Shown: positions 12,951 through 24,781, numbered from the stretch's first letter. The stretch: DNA of 64,000 nucleotides from Rutidosis leptorrhynchoides (GCF_046630445.1 NC_092339.1:59356501-59420500), one strand, 5' to 3'. The notes: generated by a model from the sequence alone, not told the origin. Numbers and translations are program-made.

Positions 12951-14351
12951 TATTATGATTAATATTTAATTAATTAATTAAATACTTATGTTATATTAAT
13001 TATATCATTTAAACTTATGTTAACTTTAATAATTCATTTTAATTTAATTAAACTTATGTTATGACATAATTATACATATTTGACTTTAAATAACATTATA
13101 ACCTATATTATTATTATAACCTATACTTTAAAAATCAATGTTGACTATGTTTGACTAAGGTTGACTTTTGAGTTGACTTTCGGTTGACCTTGACTTTCAG
13201 TTGACTTCTGCTGACTTTCTAATTAAGGAAACTTTCCTAACTTACAAACTTCCTAAAATAGAAACTTTCCTAAAATAGAAACTTTCCAAAAATGGAAACC
13301 TGCTAAAAATAGAAACTTTCTAAAAATAGAAATTGTGTGTCCGTACGCTGTTCCGATCAAACCGATGCATGTTGAGTGTTGTTCTATGTCTACTTGCAAC
13401 ATGTACAGTAGCTATCATACTAAGACTTGATCTAAGTTAGTTATTTATATCGACCTGCTTTATTTATAGGTCGGCGTTGTGATCATTCCTGATCACTTTA
13501 CTTCGTTTGCTGTTCGCATTTTTGTGTGGTTACTTCTTTTGCTTTAAGGTGAGTTATAGTCCCGTTTTTACATACTTTTCAAAGTATATTTTTAGGATGT
13601 GATTACATGCATTTTATTTTGCGTTTAGATACAAGTGGCAATTAAATTAAATTATTCATTATGATTTGAACAAAAATATTCCCTAGTCTGGTAACTGTAA
13701 TCACTGGTTTCTACTGGTAAAAGCGAATCCTACGGATAGATCTATCGGGTTTGACAACCTCATTTCGAGTTAGTCGCGCTAGCAATTTATAATCGGAATG
13801 TTTAGTATTTCGTATTTAGTTGAAGATACACTTGTTCAGTGTATATTATTATTGTGTTTGGCAAGGGTAAATAAAGGGTTAAGTGGTTACCAGTTGGCTC
13901 ATTGATAATGGAATAATGTTTTATGTTTTCTAACATTTTAAATCTTGTGGTCTAAAGCTTATACGTTTATTTAAACCTATAATTCACTCAACATTTTTGT
14001 TGACAGTTTACTCGCATGTTTTCACAGGTACTTGAGTTTGTTTGATGCTTCCGTTGTGTTAGAAGAGTCTGCATGCATTTGAGCAGATTTTGTTAAATGA
14101 TTTATGAAACATTAAACTTGCATTCTCTTTTTGAATTATTAAACTTGTGGGTGTTTGGTTGACAACGTTTTATGTCAACTTTGGTTATTAATATGATGGG
14201 TTGTTTAAACTACATATTTTGGTATGTTTCCTTTTTTGGGAAACTTTTGAAATAAAAGAATGCAACGTTGTTTATTAAATTCATTTAAGTTCGATCAAGC
14301 TGTGGGACCAAGTGACGGAGCCGTTAAGTGTATTGACGGGGCCATCACAGT

Positions 14352-14363
14352 TGGTATCAGAGC
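14352..14363 (+). other. primer-binding site of C (tRNA-iMet)
   Basis: TGGTATCAGAGC, two bases after the LTR end at 14349. Canonical plant initiator-Met PBS. Confidence 0.9.
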
Positions 14364-14549
14364 TTTGGTTGTAGGGAACTAGGCGGTCATAATGTGCTCA
14401 ACCCGTGGTTTTTAGGTTGCATTAGAGTCTAGTCTACAGCCCGACCCTTTTTGTTATAGCATTATTATGCATTTCATTTCATATGAGGAATAATTATAAG
14501 TTGTTGCTTATGATATTTCTATGTTTTATGTGGTTTGTAGTTTTACTAT

Positions 14550-14983
14550 TTGCAGATGTCAGCTTCAAGCAACAATTCTGTTCCTGCTCCCGTTTCACCG
14601 TCCACTGTCGCTCGTCGTGCACGACAGCCTCGCTTAAGAGATCATGTTAACTACTACATGGCTACTATCACTCACATGACCAGGGCATATACGAATGAGA
14701 CTCGCATTGATGCTCTTAGCGACTGTATGCGCGTTTTGCCGCATAACGAGGTGATGGATGAGATTAGAGCGGATATGGATACGTTCATTAGCTTCAAGCA
14801 GGGATTGAGTTCGAGACCCGGAAGCGTAACCGTGAGGTGGACGCTAAGTTCGAGGCTCTTGAGAGCGTGGTTCGTGGTCTGAAGATGGAGTTGGAGGAGG
14901 TGAAAGGAAAGGTGAGGAAGTATGAGACTCCTGACGAGCCTCATGCCGGCCCAGCTTATCACACCCGCTCTAAGCAGATGTGA
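14550..14983 (+). pseudogene. small leader ORF upstream of gag (element C), frameshifted
   Basis: ATG at 14550 (or 14556) opens a Ser/Pro-rich start followed by RRARQPRLRDHVNYY. Around 14808 the frame shifts, and the next frame gives a coiled-coil-like stretch (EVDAKFEALESVV, MELEEVKGKVRKYE) ending AYHTRSKQM and TGA at 14981. It is a separate ORF 440 bp before gag. I do not recognise a domain; the heptad-like leucine/valine spacing suggests an oligomerising protein. Present in this position it may be an accessory protein or a gag N-terminal arm in this family. Confidence 0.55.
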
Positions 14984-15427
14984 TGTGATGATATCATGAT
15001 TGATTATTTATTTCATAAGACTTAATGTCCTTTTATACATTCATTTTGGGGTGATGTACGGCGTTTTGCCGAGGATTTTATTAAGGATTTTGTTATGGGA
15101 TATTTCTCATTTATGTATGGATGGTTATTTCTTTATGACATCTATTATCATTATCATATTTTATTTCTGATGTTGTGACTCTTGGCATGTTATATTATGC
15201 ATAATTTAGTTCATGTATGTTAGATGCTATGTATGTTGTATGATTTCTATCATAAAGTATGTATGCATGCGGTGGCTATTTCTATAACTATCATAACTGT
15301 CATGTTATTACTCATAGTGTTTATTGACTATTATTTTAATGGCTAATCTTTTCGTGTTCGATCTATCCCTTTATAACACTGGTATTATTCTTAGTACTAA
15401 CGGTTGTGTTATTCTGTTTTGAAGATC
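14984..15427. other. spacer between leader ORF and gag of C
   Basis: T-rich, intron-like text with no coding frame. The end (AACGGTTGTGTTATTCTGTT and TTGAAG) precedes the gag ATG. Confidence 0.4.
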
Positions 15428-16429
15428 ATGCCTCCCTGTGAGTCCAATGAAGCTTGCATGCAACGTCTTATTTCTGAAGGGATAGCAGCTGCTATGGCAG
15501 CTAATGCTAATGTGAATAACAACAATCAGGTGGGATGCTCCCACGAGACTTTTATGGCCAGTCATCCACAAGAATTTAGTGGCACTGAAGGACCCATTGG
15601 ACTTACTCGTTGGTTTGAGAAGATTGAGTCTATTTTCAAGGTTAGTCGAGTTCGAGAGGAGGATAAGGTTAGTTTCACAAGCTGCACTCTTAAAGATAGT
15701 GCATTAACTTGGTGGAACAACTTGGTGAATAGTTTGGGTAATGATGTGGCGTATGGTTTGACTTGGAACAATTTTAAAGAAAGAATGATCACCCGTTATC
15801 GTCCCCGGGGTGAACTTAAGAAGTTAGAGGCTGAGCTTATGAACTTGAAGATGAAGGGCACCGAATTAGATGCCTATGAGCAAAGGTTTTTTGAGTTGAC
15901 ATTGTTGTGTCCCAATACTTATGCTGATGAGAATCTTAAGATTGAAGCTTATATTGATGGGTTATCTGAGAAAATTGAGCATGGGGTTGAGTCTAGTGAG
16001 CCCCAGACTATTGAAGCTGCTATGTCTATGGCGCATAAGCTTAATGACAAGATTTTGAAGAGCAGTAAGGCAGCTGTGACTGATTCCAGTGAGGAAGTTG
16101 TTAAGAAGGTTAATAATGGGAAAAGGAAGTGGGATAACAACCGCAACTAGAACCAAAATCAGCAGAAGAAATAAGATACTTCTGGCTCTAATAACCGTAA
16201 TCAGCGTGTGTGTCCACGATGTTATAAGGCTCATGATGGTTATTGCACGGTTACTTGTAAGAGGTGTTCCAAGCAGGGACACATTGCTAAAGATTGTACG
16301 GTGCTTATGCCAGGTTCTGCTACTCATGCTACAAGTGGTGGTAATAATGCTAGTAATAATGGTGGTAATGGTAATGGAAAGCTGAGAAATGGTGGTAATC
16401 AGAGAGTTTGTTATGAATGTGGGCCCTAA
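15428..16429 (+). pseudogene. Gag polyprotein (capsid and nucleocapsid) of element C
   Basis: ATG 15428 is the likely start (MPPCESNEACMQRLI); the frame is open 24 bases further 5'. The capsid domain is marked by HPQEFSGTEG, LTRWFEKIESIF, LTWWNNLV, FKERMITRYRP and MKGTELDAYEQRF, the retrotransposon-gag fold of Ty3/Gypsy. A Lys/Asn-rich linker follows, then a CCHC knuckle CKRCSKQGHIAKDC at about 16257-16298. A second knuckle begins VCYECG near 16409 but is lost to a small deletion. Stops at 16148 (TAG) and about 16172 (TAA) interrupt the same frame. Gag would assemble the virus-like particle and bind RNA. This copy is dead. Confidence 0.88.
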
Positions 16430-16998
16430 CAAGAAGACTACTGAGAATGCACGTGGAAGAGCATTCAACATTAATGCCAGGGATGCTGAGGAAGATCCAA
16501 AACTTGTTACGGGTACGTTCTCGGTCAACGATTTATCAGTTTATGTACTATTTAATTCAGGGGCTGATTTGAGTTTTGTGTCGAGTAAATTAAGTCCAAA
16601 AATCAAAACACTGTTAACTCCTCTAAACAATACTTATGTTGTAGAGATAGCTAATGGTAAAGTGCTTACTGCTAAGACTGTGTATCGTAAATGTAACATT
16701 AATCTGGCTGGTAGAGATTTTGAGGTAGATTTGATACCGATTGACCTAGGCAGTTTTGACATTGTTATTGGTATGGATTGGTTGTCTGCGGATCGTGCTG
16801 AGATTGTGTGTTATGAGAAAGCTATTCGTATTACTAATGTGGTTGGAGAGCCGCTGATGGTTTTTGGGGATAAGAAATGCTGACAGTTAAATCTTATTAG
16901 CTGTTTGAAAGTTCATAAATATCTTCGCAAAGGCTGTTACGCTATTCTAGCCCATGTTATTGATTCTGATAGAGAAGAGAAGAGCATTGGTGATGTTT
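16430..16998 (+). pseudogene. aspartic protease of element C with Asp-to-Asn change
   Basis: After a frame change at the lost second knuckle the text runs NARGRAFNINARDA, TGTFSVNDL, then VLFNSGADLSFVS, where the family has the catalytic D-S-G-A; here the first Asp codon is AAT (Asn). Later blocks FEVDLIPIDL, SFDIVIGMDWLS and LISCLKVHKYLRKGC are the usual end of protease and start of the RT linker. TGA at about 16881 interrupts it and the text ends at 16998. Retropepsin cleaves Gag-Pol; this one could not. The RT, RNase H and integrase parts are absent. Confidence 0.88.
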
Positions 16999-16999
16999 A

Positions 17000-18296
17000 G
17001 TGTTAGAATCTGCTCATTTAGGCCTCCAAAATCGACATCACAATTTACAAAAAGCCCCCTTCTTTTATTTCAAAATTTAAACAAAAGACCCAAACTTTTC
17101 CCAGTCCAGGAGCAGCGCTCCTGGACCTAGGAGCGGCGCTCTTAGTGTCTTTCCTTGAAATTTTGGCACTTGAACTGAATCGCGTCCCCGCGATCCAAGC
17201 CGCATGTAAAGAAGGTAAAAACTCCATCACAAATCCCTTGGACTCCGAAGTACATTCGGACCCCTTTCGTTGACGCCATTGCACCTTGTAAGTCCGAATT
17301 CTCTTATTCCGAGTCTCTTTAACCTTTTCATCAAGAATAGCAACAGGCTCTTCCACATACTCTAAATTGTTGGTTAGAGTAATCTCATTCAAAGTTACCC
17401 ATCGAGTCATTCGCAAGACATTTACGAAGATAGGAAACATGGAATGTGTTATGGATTCCCGCAAGCTCTTCGGGTAACTCTAAATGATAAGTAACCTCGC
17501 CAACATGTGCCAACACTTTGAAAGGTCCAATAAACCGAGGAACAAGTTTTCCCTGCTTTCGGAACCTAATTACACCCTTCCATGGTGACACCTTAAGCAT
17601 CACCATATCACCTTCATTAAATTCAATCGGTCGCCTACGCTAGTCCGCATACGACTTTTGTCGATCTTGTGCCACTTTGAAGCGTGCACGAATCACATCA
17701 ATCTTTTGGTTCATCTCAAGAACCACTTCGGTACCACCAACTTCCTTTTGACCCACCTCGCCCCAACAAATCGGGGTTCGATATCGTCGCCCATAAATCA
17801 TATCATACGGTGGCATTCCAATACTAGCATGGTAGCTATTATTGTACGAGAACTCCACCAATGGCAAATGCTCATCCCAATTTCCACCAAAATCAATCAC
17901 ACACGCCAGAAGCATATCCTCCAAAGTTTGGATGGTCCTTTCGCTTTGATCGTCCGTTTGGGGATGAAAAGCGGTGCTCATTTTTACATGAGTACCCATT
18001 TCAGCATGAAACTTACCCCAAAATCGAGAAGTAAAACGCGTATCTCGATCCGAAATAATAGATACTGGTACCCCGTATCTCGAAATCACCTCTTTAATGA
18101 ACAACCTTGCAAACATCTCCGACGAAATCGCCTCGCGTATAGGAAGAAACAGGGCACTTTTCATCAACCAATCAACGATTACCCAAATTGTATCATATTG
18201 GGTTCTCGCCATTTTTGGCAACTTAGTGATAAAATCCATTGTAAGATGTTCCCACTTCCACTTCGACATCTCTAGCAGTTGCACCATACCATAAGG
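17000..18296 (-). pseudogene. Ty3/Gypsy integrase core and C-terminal domain fragment
   Basis: Read from 18296 down: KWEHLTMDFITKLPK, VIVDWLMKSALFLP (first catalytic Asp), GVPVSIISDRDTRF (second Asp), FHPQTDDQSERTIQTLEDML (catalytic Glu in SERT). After a stop near 17640 come the C-terminal blocks FRKQGKLVPRFIGPF and HNTFHVSYLRKCL, then a frame shift near 17400 into EYVEEPVAILDEKV and KVQWRQRKGSE, the chromovirus-type tail. The N-terminal HHCC finger is cut off by insertion of element B's LTR at 18297. At the left it abuts truncated element C at 17000 without a 3' LTR. The wording is Tekay/Del-like; clade assignment is from memory. Confidence 0.9.
17105..17143. repeat. paired short hairpins (GC-rich) after integrase
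   Basis: TCCAGGAGC-AGC-GCTCCTGGA is a 9-bp stem; nine bases on, GAGC-GGC-GCTC repeats the pattern with a shorter stem. In an AT-rich window such GC-rich pairs stand out. Compare the ATGCGATCGCAT pairs in the Athila element. Confidence 0.5.
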
Positions 18297-18476
18297 TGTG
18301 ACGACCTGGAAATTTCTGACCAAATTTAAACTTAACCTTATTATGATTTTGACACGATAAGCAAAGTCTGTAATATTAAGTCTCGAAAGATTTAGAATTT
18401 AAATTCATGTAATCAATTACCCTTTGACCGTGCTGGACGATTCACGAACAATTGTTTGTAAATAAAAAAATACATA

Positions 18477-18482
<6 letters not shown>

Positions 18483-18537
<55 letters not shown>
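18483..18537. repeat. (TA)n microsatellite
   Basis: Uninterrupted TA run in the B 5' LTR; longer in the 3' LTR (60666-60734). Confidence 0.95.
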
Positions 18538-18540
<3 letters not shown>

Positions 18541-18641
18541 TGTAAGTTCATATAATAATTTGAAATTCTTAAGATTATAAATTAAACATTAAAACTAGAT
18601 ATGTAAACTAAGATACAAATTAATTTAGTGTAACGTAAAAA

Positions 18642-18644
<3 letters not shown>

Positions 18645-18706
<62 letters not shown>
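18645..18706. repeat. (AT)n microsatellite
   Basis: Uninterrupted run; the homologous run in the 3' LTR is 60842-60940. Confidence 0.95.
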
Positions 18707-18709
<3 letters not shown>

Positions 18710-19221
18710 TACGATTTTCATATATAACTGATGATTATATGTATATTGTAATACAAAAAATATTAAATATATGCTATTATATGATATATATTATTACATA
18801 ATTAACAATATGCAATATAAATATATTAAAAGTAACTACAAATTAAAAATATAGTTAATATAGTAATATTAGTATTACTTTCATTATTACCAGTAATATC
18901 AATATCAGTATTAATAACATTAATGTTATTATTATTGTTATAATTTTAATAAAAAAGTCATGATTATTAAATTTAAGATATTAAATAGAAAAATTATTAT
19001 AAGGATGATTAAAGATAAAACTTTAATTATTGTTATGATTATCTATTATTATTTTTATTAGTATTAATATTATCATATTATTAATTATCATTTATTATTG
19101 CTAGTTCCTTTATCAATAATACTATTATTAGTTATATTATTATTACTAGTATTAATAGTAATAATATTTTTTAATTGTTAAATTACAAAATTAAGAATTT
19201 AAAACAAATATATAAACATAG

Positions 19222-19450
<229 letters not shown>

Positions 19451-20385
19451 CAATATTATTAGTATTTATTATTAATAGAATTATTATTAATATTATTTGT
19501 ATACAAGAGAAAATCAATAAACAGAAAATGGATTCAGTTACCTGTATCTATCCTACTATGTTAGATTAATTTTTCTGTTCCAAATTGGTACGAATCAGAG
19601 ATGCAAACACATGAACACAACAAATACAGTTACATCTAAATCTACTTTATTTATCTTATTTATCCTTTATTGCTTATCTGAGTAAAATTGTCGACTGCCA
19701 TTGCTTTATTAAAACGTAAATCAATTACAGTTACTACATTAATCATTCACTTACTCACACAATCACATTGTATAAGATATACACTGCAAATTCGGAATTA
19801 AACAGAAAAAAAATATATATATAAAAGCCGTTCCCCTGCTCGTGCCAACTTTTTCATCATAAATCGATTTCGAATGAAATTGCAAAAACTATTAATGCAA
19901 TTTAGTTAGGAATCCTTAACTAAACTTTCTGCAAAGTTTCAAGATCCAATTCCATTTATCAAGCTTTAATTTGTGAGTCAAAGGTAATTTTTCTAAAAAG
20001 TCAACTTTGTGTTCATCACCAAATTCGAATCTGTTTTAATGTTTTTGTTGAAATTAACGATCCAAAAAGTTTATATATACGAATTAAAACATGTTTCATG
20101 TTATATGTATGAGCTAAAACTTTCTAAAAATTAAAAGCGAAATTATTTTTTTTTTAAAAACAACAGCTACGAGCAGTTGGGTTTTTTTTTTTACTTTTTT
20201 CTATTAATCACAAATAGATTATTTCTGTGTTGGATAATATGTTCTTAAATCATTTTAGTAAGCATTAATAAGATTGAAAGAGTTTTGGTCGATTTGAACT
20301 AAGTGAAGAAGAAAGGAAGATGAACACATGTAATACGGGTTATAATATTTACTATGGGTTATAAAACAAAAAATAGGCAACAGCC

Positions 20386-20447
20386 TAGATGGTTTAAGGA
20401 AGTGATGGGTATTCGAGAGGTCGGGGGTTCGAGTCCCTGTTGGGGCA
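20386..20447 (+). other. tRNA-like segment in B 5' LTR
   Basis: Box-A-like TAGATGGTTTAAGG and box B GGTTCGAGTCC (20426-20436) at tRNA spacing; short outer pairing CAACAG with CTGTTG. Homologous to 62627-62696 and, reversed, to 5952-6015. No anticodon arm that I trust. Probably tRNA-derived rather than a tRNA gene. Confidence 0.55.
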
Positions 20448-21297
20448 ATATATTTTTGGGCCAATTTCCAATGAAGGTAGTCTTTCAATATGTTATTTAT
20501 TATGTTATTATTATTATCATTACTAATTATTATTATTGTTATTATTAATATTGTATTATTAGTTATTATTATTATTATTATTAGTAACATAAGTATTGTT
20601 ATTATTAAAAATTATTAACATCATTTTTTTATTAAAACTATGAGAATTATCATGAAAATAAGTATTATTACCATTATGATTATTAAGATTATCTTTTAGT
20701 AAAAATTTACATTTTATTTTTATTATTATTACTCTATTGATATTATTATTATCACTAACATTATTACTACAAATAGAGTGACGAATGTTTGTATCCAAAA
20801 TTATTATTTTTCATATCTTTATTAAATCTAATCATTTATTATCATTATTTTGGTATTACCATTAATTTAACAAATAAATGATATTTGTATATAAGTATAT
20901 TAAATACGCATAACTTAACTATATTTATATATGAAATGAAAATATGTGAATAAATAATAAAACTTATAAAATATCAACTATATAATTTACATCATTAACA
21001 ATAATATACAAATTTGTTCGATTATCATTATATATTTTAATATATATATATACAAATGATATAGGTTCGTGAATCCGAGGTCAACCCTACATTTGTTCAA
21101 TGTCGTCGTATGTATTTTTACTACAAAATACAATAAGTGAGTTTCATTAATCCCTTTTTAAATGCTTTTGCAATATATATTTTTGGGACTGAGAATACAT
21201 GCGCTGCTTTTATAACTATTTTACGAAATAGACACAAGTAATCGAAACTACATTATATGGTTGAATGATTGAAACCGAATATGCCCCTTTTTGCTTG

Positions 21298-21302
21298 GTA
21301 GC
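21298..21302 (+). repeat. left 5-bp target-site duplication (GTAGC)
   Basis: GTAGC precedes TGATAATGC; it recurs at 56435-56439 after the terminal CA. The unoccupied site is CTTGGTAGCCTAAG at 63561-63574. Confidence 0.95.
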
Positions 21303-21767
21303 TGATAATGCTAAAAACGAACATATATTTCATAGCATTATTCCTCAAGAAAGACAAGCTTTTAGTTGCAACTGTTCTATTTACAAGTGATATTCGTTTA
21401 AATAATAAAAGGTGAAGACAAAAGACAGATTCGACGAATTGAAGACGCAAACGACCAAAAAGCTCAAAAGTACAAAATACAATCAATGAGGTTCCAATTA
21501 TTGATAAGAAACGTCTCAAAATTACAAGAGTACAAGATTCAAAACGCAAAGTACAAGATATTAAATTGTACGCAAGGACGTTCGAAAATCCAGAACTGGG
21601 ACCAGAGTCAACTCTCAACGCTCGACGCAACGGACTAAAAATTACAAGTCAACTATGCACATAAATATAATATAATATATAATTAATTCTTAAAATTAAT
21701 ATATATATTATATTATATTATAAAACCGTCGGCAGAAGAAAACAACCAAATGTGAGCCTCCCCAGCT

Positions 21768-21820
21768 GGCCATGCGATCGCATGGCCTTGAAGAGCAAAG
21801 CTCATGCGATCGCATGAGCT
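21768..21820. repeat. pair of ATGCGATCGCAT-core palindromes in LTR
   Basis: GGCCATGCGATCGCATGGCC (21768-21787) is a perfect 20-bp palindrome. A 22-bp one with arms AGCTC/GAGCT sits at 21799-21820. They lie ~20 bp before the TATA box. Confidence 0.85.
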
Positions 21821-21840
21821 CCTTTTTCAGTTCACAGGCC

Positions 21841-21847
21841 TATAAAT
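21841..21847 (+). promoter_or_regulatory. candidate LTR TATA box
   Basis: TATAAAT followed by a CT/CA-rich leader (CCATCCATCAATCTCTCTAT). Best core-promoter candidate of the LTR; a second, TATAAATA near 22329, is an alternative. Confidence 0.45.
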
Positions 21848-21920
21848 TCGCAGTTTGGTGAACGTAAAATCCATCCATCAATCTCTCTATCTATATGTAA
21901 ACGTATATATTTATATTTAT

Positions 21921-21987
21921 ATTTTAATTTTAATTTTAATTTTAATTTTAATTTTAATTTTAATTTTAATTTTAATTTTAATTTTAA
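21921..21987. repeat. (ATTTTA)n hexanucleotide tract
   Basis: About eleven units here but only three to four in the inverted LTRs (near 44740 and 55920), so it varies in length between LTR copies. Confidence 0.9.
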
Positions 21988-23340
21988 ATCCTAATAATAA
22001 GGGTATGTTAGCGAATGTTGTAAGGGTGTAAGTCGAAATTCTGTCCGTGTAACGCTACGCTATTTTTAATCATTGTAAGTTATGTTCAACCTTTTTAATT
22101 TAATGTCTCGTAGCTAAGTTATTATTATGCTTATTTAATCCAAAGTAATCATGATGTTGGGCTAAAAATATTAAAATTGGGTAATTGGGCTTTGTACCTT
22201 AATTGGGATTTGAACAAAAGAACGACACTTGTGGAAATTAGACTATGGGCTATTAATGGGCTTTATATTTGTTTAACTAAATGATAGTTTGTTAATTTTA
22301 ATATAAAGATTTACAATTGGACGTACCTATAAATAACCATATACACTCGATCGGACACGATGGGCGGGGTATTTATATGTACGAATAATCGTTCATTTAA
22401 CCGGACACGGGAATGGATTAATAGCCACTAGAATTATTAAAACAGGGGTGAAATTATGTACAAGGACACTTGGCATAATTAATACCAAAGTATTAAAACT
22501 TTGGGTTACACTCAGTCGACATCCTGGTGTAATTATTAAACAAAGTATTAAAATCTTGTTACAGTTTAAGTCCCCAATTAGTTGGAATATTTAAACTTTG
22601 GGTATAAGGATAATTTGACGAGGACACTCGCACTTTATATTTATGACTGATGGACTGTTATGGACAAAAACCAGACGGACATATTAAATAATCCAGGACA
22701 AAGGACAATTAACCCATGGGCATAAAACTAAAATCAACACGTCAAACATCATGATTACGGAAGTTTAAATAAGCATAATTCTTTTATTTCATATTTAATT
22801 TCATTTATTTTATATTTAATTGCACTTCTAATTATCGCATTTTTATTTATTGTTATTGTATTTAATTGTACTTTTAATTATCGTACTTTTTAATTATCGC
22901 AAGTTTATTTTATCGCACTTTTATTATTCGCAATTTCATTATCGTTATTTACTTTACGCTTTAAATTAAGTCTTTTATTTATTTAATATTTTACATTTTG
23001 TTTTAACTGCAACTAAAGTTTTTAAAATCGACAAACCGGTCATTAAACGGTAAAAACCCCCTTTATAATAATAATATTATATATATTTGTATTTTTATAA
23101 ATTTAAACTAATATAGCGTTAAGCTTTGTGAAAAAGATTCCCTGTGGAACGAACCGGACTTACTAAAAACTACACTACTGTACGATTAGGTACACTGCCT
23201 ATAAGTGTTGTAGCAAGGTTTAAGTATATCCATTCAATAAATAAATAAATATCTTGTGTAAAATTGTATCGTATTTAATAGTATTTCCTTGTAAAATTTA
23301 ATAGTATTTTATACCCCTTAGCTTTAACATCAAGTATTTT

Positions 23341-23358
23341 TGGCGCCGCTGCCGGGGA
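23341..23358 (+). other. primer-binding site of Athila element (tRNA-Asp type)
   Basis: TGGCGCCGCTGCCGGGGA, eight bases after the LTR end. Athila and Tat elements typically carry the TGGCGCCGTTGCCGGGG form. Confidence 0.85.
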
Positions 23359-24781
23359 ACTTAAAAATTTAGCTTAAAAGCCGGAAGCGCAACGCTATAT
23401 AAAAAAAAAAGATTGTTATTTTTAGTTTACTTTTATAAAAATACGTTTTAAAAATTCAAAAATATAAAAAGAAAAAAAAATTATATATTTTTAAGAGTTT
23501 GTTAAATATATAAGTTTTATAAAGTTTCTTTATTTTTATTTTTAGTATTTAAAAATATAAATTTTATTTAAATATTGTGTTTTTTTTATAAAACATCAAA
23601 ACAGCAAAACAGAAAAAAAAAATATATAAAAGTTTACGGGCTACACTGTAGCAGCCCAACTCATCTGGCCCGATTTTATACTTTATGCGATCGCATGAAT
23701 ATATAGCATACACTCCATGCGATCGCATGGAGTGATTTGACTCGTCTGAAACATAAGCTGTACGAAATTAGGGTTTATAATAATAATTATTATTAATAAC
23801 CCTAATTAGGTTATAATTATTTTATTATTTAGTTTAGTTTATTTATAATTTGTATTTTAAGTCTAAATTAGTTTTAATAATTTATAAAATTAATAGTTTT
23901 ATAAAATAAAAAATATAAAAATAATATTTTTATAAAAATTGTAATTTTTACAACTTTTTATATATTTTTATATTTTGTCCCTTTTTAATAGTTTTAGCGT
24001 AATTTTTGTATTTTTCGCTCGTATTTATTTTTAATTCATAGTTTTTGCCATAGTTATTTTTATTTCTAGATTTTTAGGCCTTGCCGTAAAATTCCTTAAG
24101 TGCTTTTTCTTTAGACTAAGATTTAGGTGCTTTAGAATTTTGCGACGCCTTTTTAAGTTTTAGTACCTTTTTAAGTTATTTCCATTTGGGATATAGTTTT
24201 ACTTGTAAGCTTTAAGATGCAACTTTTAGTTTTAAATTTTTAGTTCCTTTTTAAGTTTAGACGCGCTATTTTCTTATTTCTCGACGCCTTTTACCTATGT
24301 ATCAATTATCATTCCAATTAGTAATCTCAATTTGCGATTATAATTTTAAGTTAGTGATAGTAATAAGGTTGGGTTAGTCGAGTGTTTTTAAGTTCTATAA
24401 GTCACTCTTTTTCTTTCTTATTTTTATTTTTCGATTTTTTCCGACGCACTCTTTTTCTTTCTTATTTCTCGCTATTCTAGTTTTTAGGACATAGATTTTT
24501 ATTCTACTTCTTATCTAAATTTCTTAAAATTACGAAAATTTATTTTAAGTGGTTAAATTGATAGACATCAAAATTTTCTGGTTCGTAGTAATAGTTGGAT
24601 TTGTACGTGGACCGGGTTATTGGAGCCAAACAGTCCTCAATTATATTGAGACCAAACGAATCCTGCCCCTCTGCTGCATATTTTGGCTATTCGAAACGTG
24701 GGCAAAATCAGAAAAGTCTATTGATTGGATAACTTATATAATTTTTCTTTCCTTTTTAAAAACTAATAGGATATTCAGTGA
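23359..24781 (+). other. long untranslated leader of Athila element
   Basis: T-rich, no supported ORF; the 93-codon frame 24549-24830 overlapping the gag start shows no family resemblance. A palindrome pair lies at 23685-23734. Confidence 0.6.
23685..23734. repeat. pair of ATGCGATCGCAT-core palindromes in leader
   Basis: ATGCGATCGCAT at 23685-23696, then a perfect 24-bp palindrome with arms CACTCC/GGAGTG at 23711-23734. Same core as in the LTR but different arms. Confidence 0.85.

Larger units (their letters stand above)
9004..14349 (+). repeat. 5' LTR of element C (contains LINE)
   Basis: TG...CA boundaries with PBS directly after. The first ~700 bp looks promoter-like: CT-rich text around 9540-9700 then a telomere-motif hairpin at 9711-9728. 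From 10380 to 10745 and from 12951 to 13120 it is TTAAT-rich. 13120-13330 holds repeated GTTGACTTT and GAAACTTTCC words. No gene of its own. Confidence 0.8.
9004..17000 (+). mobile_element. Ty3/Gypsy element C, truncated after protease
   Basis: LTR 9004-14349 starts TGTAACGACCC and ends CATCACA. It is followed two bases later by a Met-type PBS, a leader ORF, gag and protease. The reading stops matching at about 16999, in the linker that normally leads into RT, where minus-strand integrase text begins. No 3' LTR is present. The LTR contains an L1 insertion; without it the LTR is about 3.16 kb. Confidence 0.85.
21303..23332 (+). repeat. 5' LTR of plus-strand Athila element
   Basis: 2030 bp, TG...CA, followed by PBS. 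Contains two 20-22 bp palindromes (21768-21820), a TATA box (21841) and an (ATTTTA)n tract (21921-21987). Copies: partial at 36443-36833, 39762-40152 and 43081-43288; inverted at 43395-45384 and 54029-56175. Confidence 0.93.

Noticed and set aside
8500-18296. Idea that the RT fragment (8500-9003) and integrase fragment (17000-18296) are halves of one element split by element C
   Set aside because: On the minus strand integrase would have to lie left of RT; the order is the reverse, so a simple nested insertion does not explain it.
20386-20447. Functional tRNA gene
   Set aside because: Box A is weak, the acceptor stem is short and no convincing anticodon arm can be drawn; it is part of a repeated LTR.
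21253-21630. Antisense ORF of 110-125 codons at the LTR start, open also near 36426-36758, 39745-40077 and 45057-45401
   Set aside because: The LTR copies are so alike that an open frame in each carries little information; no promoter or family resemblance seen.
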